The notes below the pieces were generated by a model. It worked only from the letters and a program-made list of their open reading frames with translations. It ran no database searches and was not told the origin of the DNA. DNA of 39,010 bases, taken from an uncultured Eubacteriales bacterium. GTDB taxonomy: Bacteria; Bacillota; Clostridia; Christensenellales; Aristaeellaceae. The position numbers were made by a program, and so were the translations under genes. The stretch lies in NCBI GenBank assembly GCA_902793325.1, contig CADBCY010000028.1:1-39010 (forward strand), read 5' to 3'. Within the stretch, counting starts at the first letter, position 1. Every line of letters begins with the position of its first letter. Below are positions 1 to 5,754 of this stretch, piece by piece.

Positions 1-1
1 G

Positions 2-91
2 GCAGATGGCAACCTTACGGATGAGTTCATCGAAAACCTTATGCCCTGGAACGAGGCCGTCATGGCTGAGTGTAAACGCGGCTATATTTGA
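2..91 (+). CDS. C-terminal end of an unidentified protein (partial)
   Basis: An open frame enters from the left edge and stops with TGA at 89-91, giving the last 29 residues of a protein that ends in KRGYI. The tail is mixed acidic and basic with no recognisable motif. The following gene starts 79 bp later behind its own -10-like box, so this is the end of an upstream gene of the accessory block. It could also be a chance frame, since only 29 codons are visible. Confidence 0.4.
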   Translation, partial: ADGNLTDEFIENLMPWNEAVMAECKRGYI

Positions 92-124
92 CGCTTACGG
101 CTAAACGTCCCGGAATCTTCGTGT

Positions 125-130
125 TATAAT
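125..130 (+). promoter_or_regulatory. -10 box upstream of the 395-aa gene
   Basis: A perfect TATAAT lies 40 bp upstream of the ATG at 170. No good -35 hexamer lies 16-18 bp further upstream; a TTGACG at 88-93 is too far away (31 bp). The site is plausible for sigma-A but only half supported. Confidence 0.45.
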
Positions 131-169
131 ACAATCACACGATAAAGAAACCGTAGGAGGAATACAAAA

Positions 170-1357
170 ATGCTGCGTGAAGATCAGATTGCTGTCATCC
201 GTGAATTTGTGTCCGAGACCTATTTTGACCAGGAGAAACTCATAAAGTACCTGACGATCCATGACATGGTGGGGATAGAGGTGTTCGAGTATGTGGCGAA
301 GGATGTGTATCCGAACAACCCCGGCGGCAAGACGGCGCTATCCGTCGCGTTTATCGATGGAAACTGCGCCTCTTGCTTTGAACCGATGCCGGTGGACGTG
401 TTCATCAGGAGAATCCCCTTCAACTTTTATATTGAAGGCGAACCGACCTACAAGGACGCTGAAGGCAAAGAGCAGGAACGCTGGCACGTGATTGAGATTA
501 CCAGTTTGACGTATTGTATCGGCAAGGAGGCGGGTGTCGCCTACCACAACCACCGAGAGACGCCTCTGACGATGGAGGATGCTTATCAGAAGCTGGAATT
601 CCTGTATTACGAACACGGATATTCGCTGGCTGAAATCTTCTCATACACCGAAGGAGAGCAATGGTGCTGTTTTGACGAAACCTACGCTGACTGGTTCGAT
701 TATCTGGATATGTGCATCGAGCTGGGATGGGATGATTATATGCCTGACGCATTTTATTACAGGTATAATCTCGCAAGGGAGGCGCTTGGCAAAGACCCCA
801 TCATATTCTATATCATGGATATTGACAGTGAAGCCTGGAAGAACAAGGGCCCGGACGCTGTAGAGTACTGCGTCCGCAAGGGCAACAAGCTGTCCCTCCT
901 GGGGATGTTTCCGGTTGATGAAAACGGCATCCCCGTCATGCGGTGGATTGGTGTAGATATTAAAGACGCAGATTCAATCACCAGCGATTTTCGGGAAAAG
1001 GGGAGCTTTGAGTTTCATATCATCGTTACCCTCACGCCGCGCACTGTCATAAGGGCGCTGATCCCCACTGAGCGTGATGAGGTTGGGAACACTATCGAGG
1101 CAGCGGGCAGGACATGGAAGCAACTCTATGCGGGTCCGCAGACGATGACTTTTGACTATAAGGTGATGAAGAAGCGGAGGAAGGCCCTGGGGTATACCCA
1201 AAAGCAGGTGGCAAACGCCGTCCAGACCAATGAGCGCACCTATCAGAAGTGGGAATGTGGCGAAACGACGCCCGACGGCTACTATCTCCTGCGCATCCTG
1301 AATTGGCTGGACATCACCAATATCAACGATGTTATAATTTACGGCGACCCGGCATAA
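170..1357 (+). CDS. Accessory protein with a C-terminal helix-turn-helix
   Basis: This 395-aa protein was not recognised as a whole. Its last 60-65 residues (about 330-385) read as an XRE/Cro-type helix-turn-helix, with the pattern KKRRKALGYTQKQVA, then NERTYQKWECGETTPDGYYLLRI, so DNA binding is likely. The N-terminal 320 residues are rich in acidic and aromatic residues (Trp, Tyr, Phe) and have no signal peptide or membrane segment. XRE domains usually sit at the N-terminus, so this order is uncommon. AGGAGG at 155-160 lies 9 bp before the ATG and fixes the start. Its neighbours are other accessory genes and methyltransferase remnants, which suggests cargo or control of a mobile element. The regulatory role is inferred from the HTH only. 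Confidence 0.75.
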   Translation: MLREDQIAVIREFVSETYFDQEKLIKYLTIHDMVGIEVFEYVAKDVYPNNPGGKTALSVAFIDGNCASCFEPMPVDVFIRRIPFNFYIEGEPTYKDAEGKEQERWHVIEITSLTYCIGKEAGVAYHNHRETPLTMEDAYQKLEFLYYEHGYSLAEIFSYTEGEQWCCFDETYADWFDYLDMCIELGWDDYMPDAFYYRYNLAREALGKDPIIFYIMDIDSEAWKNKGPDAVEYCVRKGNKLSLLGMFPVDENGIPVMRWIGVDIKDADSITSDFREKGSFEFHIIVTLTPRTVIRALIPTERDEVGNTIEAAGRTWKQLYAGPQTMTFDYKVMKKRRKALGYTQKQVANAVQTNERTYQKWECGETTPDGYYLLRILNWLDITNINDVIIYGDPA

Positions 1358-1410
1358 ATAATTCGTTTCACAGTTAAGAAAGAAATTTCCGTAAATATGG
1401 AACAAGGCTA

Positions 1411-1439
1411 TTGACAAACATATAGGGCGGGTGTATACT
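1411..1439 (+). promoter_or_regulatory. Sigma-A promoter of the HTH-like accessory gene
   Basis: TTGACA (1411-1416) and TATACT (1434-1439) are separated by 17 bp. Transcription would start near 1446, which rules out the in-frame GTG at 1431 as a start and points to the ATG at 1491. Confidence 0.8.
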
Positions 1440-1490
1440 GTATTCCATAATGATGAACGAAATATTCACACCTGTGAAACGGAGGCGAAG

Positions 1491-2402
1491 ATGATGAGGT
1501 ATATTCAGATAAAGGACCCGGATGGGGATACCCTTCGGGAGTTGATCGGCAGGGTGAAGGGCGACCGCTCTATGGCGAAGTTCGCGGACGACATTAAACT
1601 CGAATCGCCCAACACGAAGGTCAGCGCGCCGACGCTTTCCAGGGCGATGAACTGGATGCCGGGGAACAGCCCGGTCAGCGTCGAGCTGCTGACGGCCATT
1701 GCGAAGGTGGCGGGCGATACCGGCGTCACGCTGGAGAAGCTGATCGAGGCGAACGGTATGCGCTCCCAGGAGGATGACAGCGACCTGACGAAGCAGGATG
1801 CTTACGCCCGCAGGCGGATGATCACTGAGGGCATCGAGAAGGATGTGAAAATGATCATCCAGAACGAGATCGCCAGCCGGAACTACCCCTTCCAGCAGCT
1901 TCACGAATTCGCCAACTGGCGGAGCCTGCACGGCTATCGGATGCAGATGGACAGGGTGTTCCCCCGCAACTACAACTTCGGCTTCTCGGTCAGCGGCATG
2001 TCGCCCTGCAACACCTGGAAGTTTGCGCTGGATCAGATGCAGCTGCCCAAGGGAGCCGAGAGCGCGACAGAAGCCCATGTGGGCAACTTCATCAACAAGG
2101 TCGGCGCGGTATTCGCAAGCGACAGCTTTGAGAGCGAGCTGTACGAGAACGAGAAGTACTCCTTCGTTTTCATCGACCGCGAGCTGTACCGGCTGTTCTT
2201 GAAGAGGATCAATGATCACGGGCTGCTGGTGAACGGGCTTATGACCGCAATCCTCGTCGATATCAACGGCGACCGCGTCGTGGAGGAGACCCAGCTGAAG
2301 CGGTACGATGAGGCAGAAGCGGCTTCGTTCTTCAAGACTCCCGTCACCCAGCCTATGGCAGATAAAGAATTGGTGGACCCGCTCGATATGATTGAGGACT
2401 AA
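1491..2402 (+). CDS. Accessory protein with a helix-turn-helix-like N-terminus
   Basis: This protein of about 303 aa belongs to no family I can name with certainty. Residues about 10-85 resemble an XRE-like DNA-binding domain: a basic helix (LIGRVKGDRSMAKFADDI), then VSAPTLSRAMNW, then a helix ending ELLTAIAKVAG. The rest is soluble-looking with no signal peptide or membrane segment. GGAGG at 1481-1485 is 5 bp before the ATG at 1491 and 8 bp before the adjacent ATG at 1494; either could be used. The in-frame GTG at 1431 is excluded because it lies between the -35 and TATACT boxes of the promoter. The stop codon overlaps the ribosome binding site of the next gene, so the two are probably co-transcribed. 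A phage- or plasmid-type regulator is the likeliest role. Confidence 0.75.
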   Translation: MMRYIQIKDPDGDTLRELIGRVKGDRSMAKFADDIKLESPNTKVSAPTLSRAMNWMPGNSPVSVELLTAIAKVAGDTGVTLEKLIEANGMRSQEDDSDLTKQDAYARRRMITEGIEKDVKMIIQNEIASRNYPFQQLHEFANWRSLHGYRMQMDRVFPRNYNFGFSVSGMSPCNTWKFALDQMQLPKGAESATEAHVGNFINKVGAVFASDSFESELYENEKYSFVFIDRELYRLFLKRINDHGLLVNGLMTAILVDINGDRVVEETQLKRYDEAEAASFFKTPVTQPMADKELVDPLDMIED

Positions 2403-2413
2403 GGAGGATTCGG

Positions 2414-2632
2414 ATGGCAGAGAACGTAACGTCTGACATGAACGCGCTGATGTACACCACCCACGGCATCAAGCGACCGCAGGGCATGCTGGCAATTGTG
2501 AACCGTAAGGTGGCTCTTGCCTATGTCGAGGGGAAAGGCGAGAGGCGGAAGGTCGTCGGATACACCTATCTGGACGAAATGATGCAGAGGGCCTGCAGCA
2601 GCCAGCTCCCGGAATACAGTATGGAAACATAA
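2414..2632 (+). CDS. Small hypothetical protein (72 aa)
   Basis: A 72-aa soluble-looking protein with no recognised domain. AAGGAGG at 2401-2407 lies 6 bp before the ATG, and the gene begins 11 bp after the previous stop, so it belongs to the same transcript. After its TAA the same frame stays open for about 35 codons up to TGA at 2738-2740, which may mean an older, longer gene was cut by the stop at 2630. Function unknown. Confidence 0.65.
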   Translation: MAENVTSDMNALMYTTHGIKRPQGMLAIVNRKVALAYVEGKGERRKVVGYTYLDEMMQRACSSQLPEYSMET

Positions 2633-2725
2633 AGCATCCACGGCGCGTTTCCGTCGAAGGCGTACGGAACAGCCATCAGCAGAACCAAAGAATATTTACC
2701 CGCCGTGCAGTTCGAAGGCGTAACA

Positions 2726-2789
2726 GGCCGGGGTAGATGATAGCAGTACCACACCAGGTACAGGACTATACTTCTACCCCGGCCTTTTT
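2726..2789 (+). terminator. Large-loop inverted repeat with T-tract
   Basis: A perfect 12-bp inverted repeat (GGCCGGGGTAGA at 2726-2737 and TCTACCCCGGCC at 2773-2784) encloses 35 bp and is followed by TTTTT at 2785-2789. It would form a strong hairpin and fits a terminator for the accessory transcript. The loop is longer than in a typical intrinsic terminator, so it could also be the 3' end of a structured RNA or a recombination remnant. Confidence 0.55.
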
Positions 2790-2791
2790 AC

Positions 2792-3202
2792 GTGGGTAGG
2801 CGACAAAGGAGGAACGTACATGCTTATGGCTTCCTTCAGAATGGGAAGCATCCGTGGTATTCCGACCGGAAGCAGACCACGATCTGGAACTTCGCCAAGC
2901 CCAAGCGGAACGAGAACCATCCGACCAGCAAGCCGCTCGATCTGCTTGCCTATCCGATCTGCAACTCCTCCCAGGAGAACAGCGTCGTGATCGACACCTT
3001 CGGCGGCAGCGGCTCCACCATGATGGCCTGCGAGAAGACCGACCGTATCTGCTACATGATGGAGCTGGACCCCAAGTACGCCTCGGTCATCCTGCGCCGG
3101 TACGTGGAGGACTTCGGCGGCGCGGATCAGGTGTATGTGGAGCGCGGCGGACAGCGGCTTATGTACGCCGACCTTGTGAAAGAGGTGGAACCGCATGAAT
3201 GA
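2792..3202 (+). pseudogene. 5'-truncated adenine-type DNA methyltransferase
   Basis: The frame encodes the C-terminal part of a DNA methyltransferase of the N-6 adenine/N-4 cytosine class. It shows HPTSKPLDLLAYPI, the SAM-binding motif I (VVIDTFGGSGSTMMACE), and the following strand with an acidic residue (CYMMELDP). The catalytic DPPY-type motif, which precedes motif I in this circularly ordered class, is absent. Intact relatives are usually several hundred residues; here about 125 residues of homologous sequence remain. The homology starts near 2823. A strong site (AAAGGAGG at 2805-2812, ATG at 2820) sits exactly at this junction but reads a different frame, so it would not express the fragment. 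This is best read as a deletion-fusion remnant with no enzyme activity. It overlaps the next remnant by 8 bp, an arrangement likely inherited from an intact methyltransferase pair. Confidence 0.75.
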
Positions 3203-3515
3203 CGAGAAAAGAACGCTGACCCTCGGCAGCCTGTTTGACGGCTCCGGGGGTTTTCCTTTGGCAGGCATCCTCTCCGGCATCGAGCCGGTCTGGGCGTCGG
3301 AGGTGGAGCCTTTCGCCATCCGGGTGACGACCAAACGGCTGCCGCAGATGAAACACTATGTTTGCGACAAGGTTGGCGAGCGCGGTAAGACGCTGTCCGA
3401 AGAGAACCTAAAGCGATACATGCAGCATGGGTATACCGTTCGCTGCGCTTACTACCAGGGCACGAGGTACAAGAATGTCTATACCTTCGGCGGTGGAATC
3501 CAATGCGTCTTGTAG
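3195..3515 (+). pseudogene. 3'-truncated, chimeric cytosine-5 DNA methyltransferase
   Basis: The first 54 residues are the start of a C-5 cytosine methyltransferase: motif I (LGSLFDGSGGFPLAG) followed by the motif II region (EPVWASEVEPFAIRVT). At about nucleotide 3358 the resemblance stops where the catalytic PC motif should follow. The remaining 52 residues (from VCDKVGERGK onward) look like the C-terminus of another protein that I do not recognise. The catalytic Cys and target-recognition regions are missing, so the product cannot methylate DNA. The frame stays open across the junction, which suggests an in-frame deletion joined dcm to the 3' end of a second gene. A hairpin follows directly after the stop. 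Confidence 0.72.
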
Positions 3516-3562
3516 TGTGTGGTCAGCGCTGACCACATTTCGACCACACACCACCGTTTTTT
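3515..3562 (+). terminator. Nested palindromes with T-tract ending the accessory block
   Basis: A perfect 20-bp palindrome (3518-3537, centred on AGCGCT) is embedded in a second inverted repeat, GTGTGTGGTC at 3515-3524 with GACCACACAC at 3542-3551. The outer stem is followed by TTTTTT at 3557-3562. The two pairings compete for the left arm. The outer one fits an intrinsic terminator; the inner one could be a protein-binding dyad. Confidence 0.6.
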
Positions 3563-3660
3563 AAGGGACGAGCGGGACGTATGGGACGATGATCGAGAAA
3601 CTGTCGAGATGTACTTCTGAAGGCGAAAAAGTAACACTCAGGCTGCAAAACGCCTGAAAT

Positions 3661-3724
3661 ATCGAGATTTTTTGCGCTGGAAGCAAAGAAAAAGACGATC
3701 TCGATTTGAAAACCGAAATCGCCT
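3661..3724 (-). terminator. Probable terminator of the tRNA transcript
   Basis: Downstream of tRNA-Pro on the minus strand there is a short hairpin (CGATTT pairing with AAATCG), followed by a T-rich run (CTTTTTCTTT). A further copy of ATCTCGAT that can pair with ATCGAGAT (3661-3668 and 3698-3705) lies beyond it. Position and T-run suit a tRNA terminator; the stem is weak. Confidence 0.4.
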
Positions 3725-3727
3725 TTG

Positions 3728-3804
3728 TGGTCGAGGTGACAGGATTTGAACCTGCGACCTTTTGGTCCCGAACCAAACGCGCTACCAAACTGCGCTACAC
3801 CTCG
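3728..3804 (-). tRNA. tRNA-Pro (anticodon CGG)
   Basis: This 77-nt cloverleaf has an encoded CCA end. The acceptor stem is CGAGGTG/CACCTCG with discriminator A, the D arm is GCGC-AGTTTGGTA-GCGC, the anticodon stem-loop is TTTGG-TTCGGGA-CCAAA with anticodon CGG, and the T loop is TTCAAAT. It reads codon CCG. It lies 8 bp downstream of tRNA-Thr, so both come from one transcript. Its 3' end faces the decayed mobile element; tRNA 3' ends are common integration sites, but no duplicate of this end was found in the window. Confidence 0.95.
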
Positions 3805-3812
3805 GAAAGGCG

Positions 3813-3888
3813 TGGAGCCAATGAAGGGACTCGAACCCTTGACCTGCGGTTTACGAAACCGCTGCTCTGCCAACTGAGCTACATTGGC
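3813..3888 (-). tRNA. tRNA-Thr (anticodon CGT)
   Basis: This 76-nt cloverleaf has encoded CCA. The acceptor stem is GCCAATG/CATTGGC with discriminator T, the D arm is GCTC-AGTTGGCA-GAGC, the anticodon loop TTCGTAA gives anticodon CGT (codon ACG), and the T arm is AAGGG-TTCGAGT-CCCTT. It is the first gene of a two-tRNA transcript with tRNA-Pro. Confidence 0.95.
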
Positions 3889-3916
3889 GCATACCAACAG
3901 CCGTTCACAAGAATGA

Positions 3917-3945
3917 ATTATAACATAGGTGGGCGCAAAAAGTCC
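3917..3945 (-). promoter_or_regulatory. Promoter of the tRNA-Thr/tRNA-Pro transcript
   Basis: On the minus strand a perfect TATAAT (3917-3922) lies 28 bp before the 5' end of tRNA-Thr. About 18 bp further upstream is TGGACT, close to TTGACT. The -10 is convincing; the -35 is approximate. Confidence 0.55.
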
Positions 3946-4068
3946 ATTGTTTTCAGGTTAAAACTGATATTTAACATTGAGGTAGGGGAGGGCGCCCCGC
4001 CTTCAACCCCTCGCCAGTACATCATGCTTACCGCGCTGCGCCTATCACCGGCACGCCTCTCGCCAATC

Positions 4069-4495
4069 GCCGATGAACCACCCGCCCCGCGCCGGTGCGC
4101 TACACTTCTCGCGTTGCGCCTCCCGCCCCTGCGCCTCTCGCCCCTGCGCCACCCGCCCCGTGCTGCGCGCCTCCTGTTTCGCACTGCACGAATCCTGCAC
4201 CGTGCTATACGCCTCCCGCTCGCTCGCCAGACGCCTCTCGTTCGCACTGCTCCACCCGCCAATTGCCGATGAACCTCCCGCCTCGCGCCGGTGCGCTACA
4301 CTTCTCGCGTTGCGCCTCCCGCCCCTGCGCCACCCGCCCGCGCATCACGCCTCCCGCTCGCTCGCCCGACACCTCTCGTTCGCGGTGCGTCACCCGCCAT
4401 CGCCGATGAACCACCCGCCCCGCGCCGGTGCGCTACCCTTCTCGCGTTGCGCTTCCCGCCCTTGCGCCACCCGCCCGCGCATCACGCTTCCTGCT
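4069..4495 (+). repeat. C-rich tandem repeat, three degenerate copies, non-coding
   Basis: Three copies of a block that opens GCCGATGAACC begin at 4069, 4265 and 4402. Copies 2 and 3 are 137 bp apart; copy 1 carries about 59 extra bases (196 bp spacing). Within each copy are shorter runs of cgcctcccgc/cgccacccgc type. The plus strand is very C-rich and G-poor over about 550 bp. Neither 137 nor 196 is a multiple of 3, so the reading frame shifts from copy to copy, and the frames here encode only Arg/Pro/Ser/Ala-rich low-complexity strings. The whole 3889-4590 interval holds no gene apart from the tRNA promoter. Confidence 0.75.
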
Positions 4496-4594
4496 TTATG
4501 CTACGCGCCACCCGCCTCGCCCCACTCGCCTCCCTTCTCGCACCTCGCCTCCCACTCGCCCTCCCGCAACGGGCATGCGATTTTGGCGTTGGTA

Positions 4595-4624
4595 TAGACA
4601 AGCCCGCGGTTACGGTGATATAAT
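4595..4624 (+). promoter_or_regulatory. Promoter of the PAS-GGDEF-EAL gene
   Basis: TAGACA (4595-4600) and TATAAT (4619-4624) with an 18-bp spacer lie 43 bp before the ATG at 4667. Confidence 0.65.
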
Positions 4625-4666
4625 GAATGTGTTAAGGATACTCACGCAGATCCGAGGCGCAGCCAT

Positions 4667-5560
4667 ATGGAGAAATACCGGTTCACGCATGAACAGCAGG
4701 CGCTCCTGGAGAGCATGCAGGTGCCGCTCGCCGTGTTCCAGCTCGTCGACAAGCGAATTGTCACCGTGGCCCTGTCCGACGGCTTCTGCGAGCTGCTCGG
4801 CGCCCAAAGTCGCGAACAGGCCTATGCCGACCTGGACCGCGATACCTACAAGGACGTCCACCCGGAGGACGTGGCGCGCACGGCCAACGCCGTCTTTCGG
4901 TTTATGAAGGAGGGCGACACGTTCGAGGTCGTCTACCGGCTGCGCAGGAAGGATGGCCCGGGCTATCGGCTGATTCACGCCATGGGCAGGCACGTGTACC
5001 CGGAGGAGGGCGTCCGGCTGGCACACGTCTGGTATGCGGACGAGGGCGCGTATGCGGAGGAGGGCGAGCGAAAGGGCACGGAGCTCAGCAGGGCCCTGAG
5101 CAACGCCATCCACGAGGAGAGCATCCTGCGGGCCAGCCACTACGACTACCTGACCGGCCTGCCGAGCATGACGCACTTTTTCGAGCTGGCCGGGGCGGGG
5201 AAGGAGGCCGTTTACCGCGAGGGCGGCTACGTCGTGTTCCTGTACCTGGATCTCAACGGCATGAAGTTCTTCAACCACCGCTACGGCTTTGCCGAGGGCG
5301 ACAGGTATTTGCAGGCGTTCGCGAAGCTGCTCTCGGCCACGTTCAACAGCGAGAACTGCTGCCACCTCGGGCAGGATCACTTCGGCGTGTACAAGCGCGA
5401 GGAGGGCTTGGAGGACACGCTGCGGCGCTTCTTCCGGGAGGCCGCGACGCTGAACGACGGCAACGCGATGCCCATGCGCGTGGGCATATATAGCACGCGT
5501 CAGGAGGACGTGCCGTCAGCTCCGCGTGCGACCGCGCGAGGATCGCCTGCGACGCGCTGA
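4667..5560 (+). CDS. N-terminal part of a PAS-GGDEF-EAL protein, ended by a frameshift
   Basis: Residues 1-130 form a PAS-like sensor domain and about 155-280 a GGDEF domain (YDYLTGLPSMTHFF start; LYLDLNGMKFFN core). The signature GGDEF is degenerate (GQDHF, residues 235-239), so diguanylate cyclase activity is unlikely and a regulatory role is more probable. After residue 282 the homology continues in another frame. One base appears to be missing near 5515: with one extra G the sequence reads on through SACDRARIACDAL into the EAL domain. As given, this frame adds 15 unrelated residues and stops at 5560. The ribosome binding site is weak (CGAGG, 4653-4657). It forms one gene with the downstream frame, about 991 aa if repaired. 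Either a real null mutation or a sequencing/assembly error is possible. Confidence 0.8.
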   Translation: MEKYRFTHEQQALLESMQVPLAVFQLVDKRIVTVALSDGFCELLGAQSREQAYADLDRDTYKDVHPEDVARTANAVFRFMKEGDTFEVVYRLRRKDGPGYRLIHAMGRHVYPEEGVRLAHVWYADEGAYAEEGERKGTELSRALSNAIHEESILRASHYDYLTGLPSMTHFFELAGAGKEAVYREGGYVVFLYLDLNGMKFFNHRYGFAEGDRYLQAFAKLLSATFNSENCCHLGQDHFGVYKREEGLEDTLRRFFREAATLNDGNAMPMRVGIYSTRQEDVPSAPRATARGSPATR

Positions 5561-5754
5561 AGGGCGCGTATGCCTCCGCCTTCAGATACTACAGCCAGGA
5601 GCTGCGGGACGAGGCCGTCCGCAAGCAGTACATCATCGAGAACATCGACCGGGCCATCGAGGAGAAGTGGATCCGGGTCTACTACCAGCCCATCGTCCGC
5701 GCGGCGACCGGCCAGATCAGCGACGACGAAGCGCTGTCCCGCTGGATTGACCCG

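Noticed and set aside
3523-3897. 124-aa minus-strand open frame across the tRNA genes
   Set aside because: Its VAQLAEQRF... and GSSPFIGS... strings are the well-known false translation of tRNA genes; both tRNAs fold fully here.
3706-4272. 188-aa plus-strand open frame with TGFEPATF and GTRTLDLRF
   Set aside because: Also the antisense translation of tRNA-Pro and tRNA-Thr, a common annotation artefact, running on into the non-coding repeat.
4069-4495. CRISPR array
   Set aside because: The repeats are long (137 bp), diverged and without unique spacers of constant size, and no cas gene is near.
4073-4907. Several overlapping Arg/Pro-rich frames in the C-rich region
   Set aside because: Low-complexity frames that change phase between repeat copies, with no ribosome binding sites; they arise from base composition.
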